Source: Halichondria panicea (taxonomy: Eukaryota; Porifera; Demospongiae; Suberitida; Halichondriidae). Taken from it: a DNA stretch of 64,000 bases. Position numbers and translations under genes: made by a program. Under the pieces are notes generated by a model. That model was not told the DNA's origin. It made no database searches and was given only the letters and a program-made list of their open reading frames with translations. Shown piece by piece: positions 13,626-25,580 of the stretch; the first letter of the stretch is position 1; each line of letters begins with the position of its first letter. Location: contig NC_087383.1 of NCBI RefSeq assembly GCF_963675165.1, forward strand, positions 5,744,839 through 5,808,838. The letters are read 5' to 3'.

Positions 13626-16600
13626 ATGGCGACTGCTGGCGAGGACAGGAACAGTGCCAGTGAAGATGGCTGTCCTGTGGAGAGAGCTCTGATTGCTAAT
13701 GAGATGATGTTGTACAGTGAACAGGATAAGGTATTACCGTCATCGTTCTAATTCCAGTAAAAAAATAATTATTTTTCTAGAAACAATGTAAAAAAAAAAG
13801 ATTTTATATGGTGGTATAATTATAGGTGTTATAAAAGAGGGCGTCCTAACCGAGGCTGGTTCTATAATTAGAACGCTTACGGTATCGATCCCAAAATGAA
13901 ATCATTTTTTGTGATGGTTTTTGCTAGATGGGCGTGGCCCACCTCCAAAAAGGGAGACAGGTTGTAGCCCTACCTAGCATTCGTTCTGCTGCATATTAGC
14001 CCGCCTCTAACCACAAAGCTCTGCTTGCTGCAGAGAAAGGGAGGAGCTGGGAAGCCAACAAAAATGCATCACGTAAAGGATATACAATCTGATTGGTGCA
14101 TATACATTCCTGAATGCAGACTGCTTACGTAGTAAGCAGTCTGCAATCTGATTGGTGCTGCATGTTTTTCTGTAGTAGGCCACGCCCATCTAGGTTTTCG
14201 TATGCAATCATGACCTTGAGGGTTAGCTATATTGTCCATGGATTAATTGTGTATACACAGCTAGCATTGTTTCGCACATGCATAATACTGATTACAACGA
14301 GAGGCTTATATTATTATAAATTATATCTGAGGTCTCTGTTAGTCGGTGTATAATCAGCTAGCTCTCTTGCTAAGTAGATCACGGAGTCATTAATTTCTCT
14401 GCATTTTTATGCATTCATAAATTATTGTCTGTATCTTCTCTAAACTGCTGCAGAGCTGGCAAGACTGCATTCTCTCCTATTTCCCACCTTACTTAACTGT
14501 GGCAAAATTCCAAGAGGTGCAATCAGAGGTGAAAATTACTTTAATTATAGCTCGATGGTTGATCAATGGTTGATCAACAATAAAATTGCAAAAACCTAAA
14601 CTGGTAATGCATAGTATGACGTTGCCAGAATGATCACAAAAGGCTCTTTCGGTTTTTCACTAGCAAAATAATTATTCTAGCAGTCCATATAACAGTTATA
14701 ATTATAATTATGTATTAATGGCGTGCAGATTTTGGAGCTTCAGCTAAAGCATTTGAATGAAAGGTATAGTAGACACTTTCACACTGTAATTATGTTAAAG
14801 TTGTGTCCGCTACTATAATTATAATCATGTTAGTCACAGTGTTCATCACGCTATATAGTTGGTACCATGGCGTTGTCGGTAGAAGAGAAGCCCGACACAT
14901 CTTGTTGGACTTTAATGGTGGGAACTGTTCATTTTTAGTCCGAACGAGTCAGCGACTGGAGGGGAAGTTTTCCATCTCTGTTCTGTGAGTATTTTAAATT
15001 AATTGTTACAGCTGATTTACAGAAAAAAGCTCGAAATACATTATTTTGGGTAGTTTCTTGAGCTTGTTACAGTTTAAGGCCTCATAATTATTACCCGAGG
15101 CGCGCCTGGGCGGCCACGGGTATAGTGGTCATTTGGTTTGTCTTTGTAATTTCTGGGTCTGCTTGCTTTCCTGGATGCCATAGCACTGCATGGATAGCCT
15201 TCACACGATAAGTTAGTTTTAACAGTGGTAGATTTAGATTTTGTTGTCGAATAAAAGCGAGCAAAAACTAAGAAGCTTGAACTTGCACGTTGGCAGCTAG
15301 CTAGCTAACAAACGCGGCCTTTATTCGAGGCACCCTCCGTATTTACAGCTGAAGTGATCCCATACCAAAAACAGTGGAAAAGGGTCACTATACAATAGAA
15401 AGCTAGAATTGTGACTAGTTTTTTGCTCTGTTAGCTGACTCCGGGGATCCTACTCCAGGAGTCATACTTCTCCAGGCTTCTTTGCTGTGATCCTAGTTCA
15501 CTGTGCATGCCTCATGTACCACTAAAATTCTGTTCTCAGCATGCCTCTAGTCTATGGAACGCCAAATAGGTCAAAAATACATCCCACTTCATAGGGGTGT
15601 CTCACACATCTATCGGTTGCTTTGCACACATCCATCTTTACCCACTTGTACACTTTTGACATCTATAGACTACTTGACATCTATCGACTACTTGACATTT
15701 ATCAACTAATTGACATTTATCGACTACTTGACATCTATCGACTACTTGACATCTATCGACTACGTATACTTACATCTATCAACTACTTGACATCTATCCG
15801 TATGATACTACTTGACACTAGTTGGAATCCGCCCAACTATACTTGACACTATCCATGTACATGATCTAGTTGGGCGTGGCCCCACCCATTGTAGCCCCAC
15901 CTCACAGGGCATGGTCCAATTTTAGGTCAGAGTACATGTACCTACGTACCTGTGAGAAGTATAGTATAGTACAGTGCAGTGTAGTAGTAATCTAGTCTAG
16001 TCATGGCTCTTTATGTTAGCTCTGATGAAATGATCGAGTTTCTAACAATATTGGAAGATGGTATAAGGACTATTCAAGTGGAAGATGAACAAGGAACTTC
16101 CAATGTGCACAGTCTACTTCATCAGTGTGAAGACATTCTCGAAGTTGTTGTTTATGCCTCTGACTTGTTTCCAGCTGGGTGTGGAGATGCCATTGTTGAT
16201 GCAGTAACAGAAGTGTATAAGTATATTGAAGTAAATTGCCTAAGAGATAGTCACAGAAGAGGGAGACCTTGTGTGAACGTGTCTGAGACTCAGTTGGAGC
16301 ACCTTTTGTCGTTTGATTTTAGAGTTAGAGATATTGCACACGTGCTTTATGTATCTGAGAGCACTGTCAAGCGAAGAATAATACAGTTTGGATTTGAAAA
16401 CAAATTACAGCGCACAGACATCTCCGAATCTGACTTGGATATTATTACTGCTGATTTTGTTCACCACTTTCCAAACAGTGGACAAAATACTTATGATGGT
16501 TATCTAAGAGGGAAAGGGATAAGAATACAATGATATCGAGTAAGAGAGAGCCTTTCTCGTATTGATGAAACAGGAGTACAAAGACGTCTGAGACGAGCCT

Positions 16601-19600
16601 TACACCGCAGGAGATATAGTGTACCTATGCCTAATAGCTTGTGGCACATAGATGGGCACCACAAATTAATACGCTGGAGAATAGTAGTGCATGGAGGCAT
16701 TGATGGTTTTTCTCGATTACCAATCTATTTAAAAGCGTCTACTAACAACAAATCTGAGACTGTGCTACAGTGTTTTTTGCACGCTGTTTCTTGTTATGGT
16801 TTACCTTCACGTGTGCGGTGTGATAAAGGAGGCGAAAACGTTAAAGTCTCAGAATACATGCTTTCAAATCCTGAACGAGGTCCTGGTAGAGGTAGCTGTA
16901 TTGTAGGGAAAAGTGTCCACAACCAACGGATCGAAAGATTGTGGAGAGACGTATTTGTTGGTTGTCTGTGTATGTTTTACCGGTTGTTCTATGCTCTCGA
17001 AGACAACAGTTTATTAGATCCTACAGATGAAGTGGATATATTTGCATTACACTTCGTGTTTCTTCCACGTATTCAACAACAACTAAATGTTTTCCGCGAG
17101 AGCTATAGCCATCACAGATTGCGAACTGAAGGCAATAGGACACCATACCAGCTTTGGATAGAGGGAATGACCTCACTAACAACAGATGGAGCAGCATTAC
17201 AAGGAGTATTGGATGATTCATCAATTGTAAGTATTAGTGATGTGTTTACCTTCATTAGTTTACGAAGTCTGTGCATGTAGTACGATGTACAAAATGTATT
17301 TGAAACTGGTGGGTCAGAGTACATAAGCATTGTGTTTAATTATTTCCTAACTATTATTACAGGGAGATTATGGAATAGATTGGAACGGCCTCCCTTGTAT
17401 CGAGTCCCAAGATGGGGTTGCAGTCCCAAGCACTAATTGCCCACTGTCTGATGCACAGTTTAGTATGCTTAAAGAAGAGGTGAACCCACTTGCTGTTTGT
17501 GATGACTATGGCATATCGTTGTTTGGTCGCACCAAAGACTTAGTAGCTAGATGTCTGTCTATTTAGAATGATGTAACATAATGATATTGAAAGAATCATG
17601 ATAAAGTATGAAAGTGATACAGGGTGAATAGAACACAAAAAGAGTATATGTTCGAAAGAATCATGATAAAGTATGAAAGTGATACAGGGTTAATAGGTTT
17701 TGTCAAACACAAAAAGAGTATATGTTCATTTTATTGCAGTGCTTTATAGGCAACCAAATCCTCCATGGTTTTTCATACCATATACCATTTTCTTTTTAAA
17801 CTCCTCTGGATTGTTATAATACTTGGAGGGCAGGGTTAGCTCCAACGCACAAGTGGACGACGTGGGAAACACATTGGTATCGTTAAATCTCAGACCCAAA
17901 GAGTTATCAAATCCTATCGGTGGAACAGACTCTGAACCAGTAGTAAAAGAAAGAATGGTCTTAAGACTGACAGAATCCTCCGAGTCACCTACAGTATTAG
18001 CCTAATGATAACAGGCACACTGTAATTATAGTTCATACCTTCAACACATTCACAATCGTACAGAAAATCTACAAACAGCATGTAAGTAGCCTCTTCTTTA
18101 GCAAGATCATTTGAGCCCTTAGGTGAAAAGTGGGTGATTTTGAACATGGCCTTCATGGTCTCTGCAATAATTACAACAAAACTAATTATGGTTACCAGTT
18201 ACACACGACACTTACCAGCAGTCAGAACTTGTGTGTTATTGTGCACAAATAGAGGCCTCATTAGTTCAGGGTACTTCACAATTGCTTCTCCCACACCGTT
18301 CACTTGCAATCCCTCCTTGAGCTGGTTAATCTCTGCTAAAGACTCGAGAAGAGTGTAGTAGAGTTTTAGTGTCTTCACTATCTCAACCTTGTCTGCTTGC
18401 GTCGAGGTAAAAAGTGGCTTGCTGTACCCGGCATTCACAATGGTGTCACATTCATCAAGGATACAATCTTTTAGGTCTTTGTCATCAGCAGCATCATTGA
18501 TCTGCAGGTATAGTGTTGAATTATACACATAATTATATATAATATTATATACCTTCTGAATAAGGATCCGGACGTTAGTATTTGGTACTTCTTCATCAGG
18601 TATGTCAATATCACAGATTTTAACACCACATAAGTATGCGTAGAGACTACTTCCAAAAAAGGAGAAACCACTATCACCCTGAGTGATTCCCATGGTCATC
18701 AATTTTCCTACGAGAAGAAACGTCTCACCCTGTATAAAAAAGTGTATGTCAGCGACTACGCATACACACTTTTACATCAAAATACCTGCAAAGCCAATAA
18801 ATCGTGCCGCACAACCTTACTGTTCTCATGGCCCTCAAACATGGACTGAGCTATCTCTTTCCCCAACAGGCACCAAAACTCCCTGGATGGGCCTCCACCA
18901 TCTTCTGCTTCCTCACTTACAAAGTGAACCTTAATTAGAACATAATGTAGAGTGTTTATACACCATTAATCCTTATTCTAACCGTCAATGTCTTGATGCT
19001 TGTAAATGCAGGCCGCCTTGCAGCTCTGAGTGCATCTACTAACACATGAGTGCGTCGTATTGGGATCTGATGATATTCCTTGAACCGATACTCAGACAGA
19101 AGCTTCAGCAAGCAAGAAAGAGAGCTGACCATCACACTGCACACAGTACAGGTATAAAAAGTGTTATAGTGAAATTTAAAGCTTAAGATTTATGTTGAGT
19201 ATCAGGTTGCTTGCTCTCTGTCAAAGCCTGTTTAAGTAAGGCATCCTCGATCTCCTATAACATTAAATCAATATTGTAACACTAACTTCACTAAAAGGAT
19301 ACTAACCTCCCTAGAATCGGAATCTGAGTCAATCAAAATGGAGTCCTTTGTTGGTTTGACATCTTCATCAGATGAGAAGCTGCTAGAAAACCTAAAAATG
19401 ATGCTAGTGAAATGAAAAGTGTTGAACTGACCTTTTATAGCGGCATCTTTCAACATGATTTCTCAGCTTGCTCACTTTCATTGCTTCACAGCAAAACATG
19501 CACTTCTCCTCAATCTGTCCATTAAACATCAAAAACAATAATAATTTTGCACTTAACACTTTCCTACCTCATCTGCCTCCCACTGCAGGTCTTCAGTTGT

Positions 19601-22600
19601 CAGATCCAAATTCTTCTGTATCGGCCGGAGGTAGAGCCTTCCACCCCCAATAACGGTTTTCAGCGTTTTAACAGATTGTGTTAGTTTCCCTTCTACAAGT
19701 GCTAGGTCTTTTGAGTTGGGTAAACACCTGAGCATTTCAAAACCACCGCAATCACTTAGCTTGGGAAAGGTTCAAACAATAATACTCCGAAATTCTTCCA
19801 TGGAACATGTGTTGATGTTAGAAACTGTTACAGAATTTTCTCCAAGTCCAGCTCCTACCAACAAAATCTTTGAAGAAGCAGTGGCAGGCGCTTTCCACTG
19901 GCAAGTATCACTTAGACAAAAGAGTTTTAAAGTCCATGGCTGAGTGCGTCCTTTTTTTACTTTGGAAGTAGATAGAGAAGTAGATGGTCTAGAGTACGGA
20001 GAAAAATTTTTTCTTTGCTCGAGCCTTGCTTCACTACTGAAACTTTGTCTCACAGATCTCAGCGTATCGATAGCACGACCACAAGCAGATGAGCTTGAGC
20101 CTACATCACCCACACCCACACCTGCAATGTACACAAATCAATTATCAGGAGGTGGACGGGAAACTAATTTGTAAGTTGGAGTGGCCTAAACGAAGTACAG
20201 CTTGCTTACCTACACCTGATGAGTGTCTTGCAGGTTGTTGACTACGAGCATCTCTCTGTTGGCTAGGAGCTTGATTAGCAAGGATGGTGTTCAAAATAGT
20301 TATTCCTTCCTCCAGTTTCTTGACTTGCTCTTCTGACATCGACATTTAGTCTTTTATTCAAGTAGTCGATAGATGTCAAGTAGCTGATAGATGTCAAGTA
20401 GTTGATGGATGTCAACTAGCTGATAGATGTAAGTATACGTAGCAGTAGATGTCAAGTAGTCGATAGATGTCAATTAGTCGATAAATGTCAAGTAGTCGAT
20501 AAATGTCAAGTAGTCAATAGATGTCAAAAGTGTACAAGTGGGTAAAGATCGATGTGTGCAAAGCAACCGATAGATGTGTGAGACACCCCCTTGAAGTGGG
20601 ATGTATTTTTGACCTATTTGGCGTTCCATACTAGTCTGGTTTAGTTTTATTGCTCCTGAGTTGCTGTGCTAGTCAGCTCAGTCATACATCACTAGATGCA
20701 CTGCATTATAATTATCACTCTTCTGGTTTCTTTATAATCATGTCACCAGCCGAGGGTTTGCACTTTAGTGCTCTAGTTATAATAGTACATGTCACGTGAT
20801 TCACCCTCGTACAGGTACGAAGATCGTGTGTACCACATCATGATTCGGAGCACCCCCCACCACAGGACTAGAGTGTTCTACAATGTCGGTTTAGACGGAC
20901 CATTTCATACCTCCCTTTACGACCTCGTTGAGGATTGCAGACAAACAGCACGCATCACAAACAAGTTGTTTACCATTAAACTAGAGAGAGTTGCACCCAA
21001 GGTAACCTGAATTGACTATTGTTCTCACCCTATAAAAGCAGGCCATTTAAACCAAGGGTGATCACTAATAGCATGGTGAATTCAGTGTGAAGGCATAATG
21101 TATAATAGCTTTGGTGTAATTATTAATCTCAAAGAAACGCATGGCCTATAACCTCGATGATTTTCCCAGTTGGTCTGTTTTTATCACAGTTGTGTACCAT
21201 AATTATGAGTTTGTACCCTTGATGTGCTTAGAGGAAATGCTACCTGCACGTGCCCCTAGCTATAACTCTCATGCAGTTACACACCGACTGCTCGTGGCTA
21301 GACAGGGAGACACTACGAACCCATCGTGAGGCAGAGGAATGTTTCAGTGGTGAGGGAAGAGATGGTGCCTTCTTTGTGTACCAGACTGACCCCACGACTG
21401 ACTCCTACAGTATCAGCTACAGGTTTGACTCTTTCCCAATCTCTTCCCCATGTGTTCATTATCCACAACTTTAATAGTTTGTTTTCTATTACCCTCTATT
21501 ATACTCTCAATGATTTAACACAACCTGTGTAGACTAGCAGGTAATTTTTGTGGGGAAAAATATTCATGGTTTGAGGTACATGTACGTGCTCTTAAGCTTA
21601 TAATTATATCTCTTACCTTTCTTCCCCACTATTTCTAACTATATTTCCACTAGCTCTCTCCTCATTAATTTCTTCCTAACTTTAATAGTTTTATGTATTT
21701 TTTTATTCTACTCTCAATTAATTTTTAACAACCTGCTTAATTTTCTATGCAGTGATGTTTATTTGTGGTAATCATCAATCTCAATTCAAAGTTACCTCGT
21801 TGTAAAAACTAGTCCTATAGTGATCATTATTTTGTCTGGAAGTGGTTAGTACCACCATCAACTAGTTAATGTCAAACCTCTTATACGTATGTTCCGTCTG
21901 TTTATGTCAATAGCAAGTTTAAAATTGCTCTTTGCAGAGCTGGAGATCGTGTACAGCACGTTCAGATCCTACCAACAGTTGTTATGAGAGTGAGAGGTTA
22001 CACGTTTGGTACCGTATTCTCTCCAGTGATGTATAAGATTGTTCACTATTACATGGAGAACCCGATACAGGGAAGCACCATTCTTAAATATCCCATGAAA
22101 AATGTGAACGTGAGTTAAAAATACGTGCTTGATTGCATGATGAGTTGATACAAAGCCAAAGAACGTTTTGCGTGCAATTGTACGTTTGTCTTGTCATTAA
22201 CCTACTTCGAAATTCTCTGTGACTATGCTTTACTCAGTCTAACCCCCCCTCCAGCCAGTAGCCCCAGTGTGTGGTATGGCCATGACATCATCTACTTCCC
22301 CACACCTCAAGTTCCCCACTGGAAGCCTCGTGACGAAAGTTCGACCTCACGAAACAGACCCTCAAAGGTGACCATTGTATATTCTTATACTGTGTTGATT
22401 TTATATATCCAACAAGATAACTTCACTAAATGTACAGGTGACATGTGATTATTATCATCCTATGATCATAGAACAAACAAATCTTGCCTTATATCTGTGT
22501 GTCCTTTCTTTGTATAATAATTATAGGAGTATTGGTGAGTACAACGGCAAAGCTGGGAGCTTCCTGACTAGCTGTCTCCGAATACTATCCAGAAATGAAG

Positions 22601-23313
22601 TGGACTACCTCAACACACTGGTGAGAGAGCTAGAGAGCACTTGAAGCATTGTGTTGTAGGAGGTAGTGTTCATATCCAGCCTAGAAAATCTCGTACTTAC
22701 TTAGAAAATCGTGTACTTTCCTAATTAATCATGTACCGTATTATACTAGAATATTTTGCGGGTGAAAAACCTTTGCGAATGAGCCAAATCAGCAGAAAAG
22801 TTGACCCTTTGCGATCCAGCTATAGCATTCTGGCAAGGATTGTGTGTGTATTTACTAGTAATAATGTAGGTTTTGCGGAGTTGCGAATTTATCAACCATC
22901 GCAAAGTTCGCAAATGTTCGATGCTCGCAAAACATTCTAGTAATACGATATAAAAGTTGTCCAATTTGATTGGGCTAGATACTGATAGAATCAAGCTGGT
23001 CTTTTTACTTACTGTCAAGTAGTCAATCAATCAGATTGTGGCTGGCATGATCTAATAACTATAGCATAGTATTTCCATGCACTGTTTTAGATTGATTTTA
23101 TATTGTCTCTTAATGCAGACACCCCATAACGCCCCTTACCCCAAGTGGGGTGATGGACTAATAACATTTCTCAAATCACAGCGTACTTCGTCCGATTCAT
23201 TCAAATTTAATGCACAAAGTAACAAATTTCAAGTCGATTTCAAATCTGATGATAAACAAATAATTCTATCGAGCTCCAAACAAAAGTGCAAGCTTCAGTG
23301 TCAGTCAGAAAAG
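13626..23313 (+). CDS. Tandem SH2-domain protein, ten exons, 3' end not found
   Basis: Exons at 13626-13730, 14454-14528, 14729-14763, 14859-14984, 20815-21001, 21277-21422, 21938-22109, 22255-22367, 22527-22620 and 23119-23313 join in frame (416 codons, no stop). The start is [17 protein letters not shown]2 domain 1 (about residues 73-175) opens [15 protein letters not shown], has the phosphotyrosine-binding FLVR motif (CSFLVRTS), and continues through [22 protein letters not shown]2 domain 2 (about 180-285) opens [18 protein letters not shown], but its FLVR position reads GAFFVYQTD, so the key Arg is missing. The remainder ([10 protein letters not shown]..., [18 protein letters not shown]...) is not recognised. 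SH2 domains bind phosphotyrosine peptides in signalling. I could not assign a known family. Intron 4 is enlarged by a 5 kb transposon, splitting the coding sequence of SH2 domain 1. Confidence 0.85.
13735..13884. repeat. 150-bp MITE abutting exon 1 of the SH2 gene
   Basis: It starts TACCGTCATCGTTCTAAT and ends ATTAGAACGCTTACGGTA, imperfect inverted repeats. The left end begins within the donor sequence of exon 1 (GTATTACCG). Confidence 0.65.
13924..14195. repeat. Inverted-repeat element with CTAGATGGGCGTGGCC ends
   Basis: The left end has CTAGATGGGCGTGGCC near 13925 and the right end its complement, GGCCACGCCCATCTAG, near 14180. Inside is a perfect palindrome, GCAGACTGCTTACGTAGTAA continuing to TGCAGACT's mirror, at about 14116-14146, flanked by two copies of AATCTGATTGGTGC. 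Confidence 0.65.
15547..15552 (+). repeat. Target-site duplication CTAGTC (left)
   Basis: Six bases directly preceding the transposon end TATGGAACGCC. The same CTAGTC follows the other end at 20631-20636. Confidence 0.85.
15656..15812 (+). repeat. Subterminal tandem array, left
   Basis: About eight copies of GACATCTATCGACTACTT with one- or two-base variants. A spacer TACGTATACTTACATC is shared in position with the right array. Probably transposase binding sites. Confidence 0.8.
16003..17566 (+). pseudogene. DDE integrase-like transposase, one in-frame stop
   Basis: Exon 1 is 16003-17226 and exon 2 is 17363-17566, joined by a phase-0 GT-AG intron, giving 475 codons. The N-terminal half has a helix-turn-helix-like stretch ([20 protein letters not shown], about residues 107-126) preceded by an RGRP element. 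The catalytic integrase core has Asp in LWHIDGHHK (about residue 217), Asp in [10 protein letters not shown] (about 274) and Glu in [13 protein letters not shown] (about 311), a DD36E arrangement. The only defect seen is TGA at 16531-16533, where an Arg codon CGA is likely (CpG decay). Downstream the frame stays open. It would cut and join the transposon ends. Confidence 0.9.
17744..20345 (-). pseudogene. Transposon-borne HECT E3 ubiquitin ligase (G2E3-like), one in-frame stop
   Basis: Minus-strand exons: 20210-20345, 19568-20121, 19432-19514, 19307-19391, about 19200-19254, 18983-19136, 18786-18929, 18553-18729, 18216-18501, 18039-18161 and 17744-17988. The C-terminal half is a HECT domain, from [15 protein letters not shown] through [14 protein letters not shown] to [16 protein letters not shown], with the catalytic Cys in [14 protein letters not shown] and the C terminus [10 protein letters not shown]. 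Upstream lie a small zinc-binding motif ([20 protein letters not shown]) and an acidic ILIDSDSDS patch resembling a SUMO-interacting motif. HECT enzymes form a ubiquitin thioester before transfer. A TGA at 19772-19774 interrupts an otherwise open exon, and the donor of the exon near 19200 is unclear. It converges on the transposase, 178 bp apart. The role in transposition is unknown. Confidence 0.85.
20352..20530 (-). repeat. Subterminal tandem array, right
   Basis: About nine copies of AAGTAGTCGATAGATGTC-type units, the mirror of the left array, followed by the unique terminal 100 bp shared by both ends. Confidence 0.8.
20631..20636 (+). repeat. Target-site duplication CTAGTC (right)
   Basis: Matches 15547-15552 exactly. 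Confidence 0.85.
22734..22950. repeat. MITE in the last intron of the SH2 gene
   Basis: It starts TACCGTATTATACTAGAATA and ends with the near complement (ATTCTAGTAATACGATA). Internal TTTGCGA/TCGCAAA repeats are abundant. Confidence 0.7.
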
Positions 23314-23380
23314 GTACGCTGTTGAGCATAATTATTATTATGAACAGTGAATTGCCATGCATGCACGTGCATAATTTTTA

Positions 23381-23778
23381 CAGTAGACTCTCGCTATTCC
23401 GGCTCTCTGAAGTACGGCCACCTCAATATACCGGCCATTTGGTTTGGCACGGATTGCTAGCTATAATCATTATATATATGTTTACTGCACAAAACTCACC
23501 TTGAAGTACGGCCACTCGCTATTCCGTATACTGGCCAGTGCTGGCTGTCTCAAACTAGGTTTTCATTGTAATTTTATACGTTTATTACGGCCGGATATGA
23601 CGTTTTGGGTGTTGTTTGGCAGATAAAATAGAGAGCAGAATGACTCATTATCCTCGAGACAAGAACCGCAAAATTAGTTGTTAGATTTGAGGTAAGGTCG
23701 TTTTTAAGCCGCAGCTATTTCCTGTAATACAGCCAAGCTGCATGTCCCAAGGGTGACCAGATTAACGAGAGTCTACTG
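23381..23778. mobile_element. Pogo/Tigger-like MITE
   Basis: The ends are CAGTAGACTCTCGCTATTCC and the complement ...GAGAGTCTACTG, flanked by TA on both sides. End sequence and TA target match the pogo/Tigger branch of Tc1/mariner. No transposase inside. A relative is at 61341. Confidence 0.75.
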
Positions 23779-24222
<444 letters not shown>

Positions 24223-24961
24223 TTGAAGTGTATACAAAAGGTATTGGGGTGGGCAGGGATTGTCAGTCGCACACCCTCCCAATCAAACGGAAAGCTTAAT
24301 TCTAATAAAAAATGGTTGGAATCCAGCCTTAATGTCTATAATTACTTAGTATGGTTTGTTTACCTCCTTCTAGGTTGCAAGTGGGTATTCACACATGTAT
24401 ATGTCTGTCATAATAATTAATTATGTGTCGCTAAAGGTAAATAAGTGTATGTGTGAAACACACATATAGAACGGAAAGAAATCAAACAGGAACAAAAAAA
24501 GCAAACAGATGCCCGGCCTTGAGAGCCGAGAATGATGGGTTAAAGAGTCTTTAACGGTGCACCAACCCTCCCCATTCATCTGTTGCATTCAGAACAACTA
24601 GTATACTGAATAATTTTTGTAAGCTATTCACTTGGGGCCATGCTGATATTGTAAGCTATATTCATATTTGAGGTAATGCTGACATAAAGTATAGAACTTA
24701 TCTTAGACTTGATATTGGCTGCTGTAATATTTCAACTTAGCTTGCATGGCTGTGTGCTTTGTGTGAACTAAATATGATCTTGCAAGGGAGGCTTAATTTA
24801 TAAGTACAGGCCTGTATTGTCTGAGCCAGGTTTTGTGGCGATAGTATCTGATAATGGGATGGGTCTATGTGGTTCTTCCAGGTGGCAAGCACAAAACAAG
24901 CATTAACTTCAAATGTTGGTTCTTAGAATTAGCGTTAGGCATTAGTCAAAAAAATAGATAG

Positions 24962-24962
<1 letters not shown>
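24223..24962. other. Gene-free stretch between two microsatellites
   Basis: No exon continuing the SH2 gene and no recognisable repeat was found. Confidence 0.35.

Positions 24963-25036
<74 letters not shown>
24963..25036 (+). repeat. (GT)n microsatellite
   Basis: About 74 bp of uninterrupted GT dinucleotides. Confidence 0.95.
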
Positions 25037-25037
<1 letters not shown>

Positions 25038-25079
25038 TACTACCCTTTACCAACTTTTACGTGAAAGCTGCGCATGGGC

Positions 25080-25460
25080 ACAAGAGCTAGCTACACTCAG
25101 GAAGGAAGGCTCAGACAAGACACAAAGACACTTGAGGCTACAAGCACGCCGTCAGAGCAGCTCAAATGGGGACCTTCTGAGCCTAAGATCACACAGGCAC
25201 GCCTGCAGGAGGTCACAGCAGCTTACTTGCCATGTTTCACTTCCAAGTCTTGTGTTTTTGTGATAATAAACCTGCTAGCTCAACAGGACAAAACAGAGAT
25301 CGATGCCAGTCACTAGGACAGGTCAGAGCAGCTCAGATGGAGAGTTCTGAAGTTGCACAGGCACCTTTAGACAATACAGCACTACGGCAGGTCAGACCAG
25401 CTCAGATGGAAATTTCTGAGGCCACACAGGCACGCTTACAACAGGTCAGAGTAGCTTTAA
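25080..25460 (+). repeat. Imperfect tandem repeats, coding-like, about 60-75 bp units
   Basis: CAGGTCAGAGCAGCTCAGATGGA-like units recur near 25150 (diverged), 25318 and 25389, each followed by TCTGAG..ACACAGGCACGC. In one frame they give QVRAAQMESSEVAQA and QVRPAQMEISEATQARL, which would be helical repeats. I cannot tie this to a gene with a start, splice sites or stop, so it may be a decayed exon cluster. Confidence 0.4.
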
Positions 25461-25580
25461 GGATTGTTTACACTGACAGTATACTATATAGCCTTGTAAC
25501 TTGGGTCCAGCAAAAAGTGATAATATCTCCTTGCTTAGTTTGTACAGCCAGCTCTTTCGTGCTGAACTTTCACTCATAGA

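Larger units (their letters stand above)
15553..20630. mobile_element. Complete 5.08 kb DNA transposon with DDE transposase and HECT ligase
   Basis: Ends are TATGGAACGCCAAATAGG and its exact complement, flanked by a CTAGTC duplication. The terminal inverted repeats run about 250-280 bp. Their inner parts are arrays of an 18-bp unit (GACATCTATCGACTACTT and variants), inverted relative to each other. Between them are a transposase gene (+, 16003-17566) and a convergent HECT-domain gene (-, 17744-20345). The integrase-type transposase resembles the eukaryotic IS3EU-like group as I remember it; the family name is inference. The element sits in intron 4 of the tandem-SH2 gene. Both genes are interrupted by a single TGA, so this copy is probably recently inactive. 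Confidence 0.92.

Noticed and set aside
17823-18005. Plus-strand 60-codon ORF
   Set aside because: It is the antisense shadow of the last HECT exon, whose active-site Cys region reads clearly on the minus strand.
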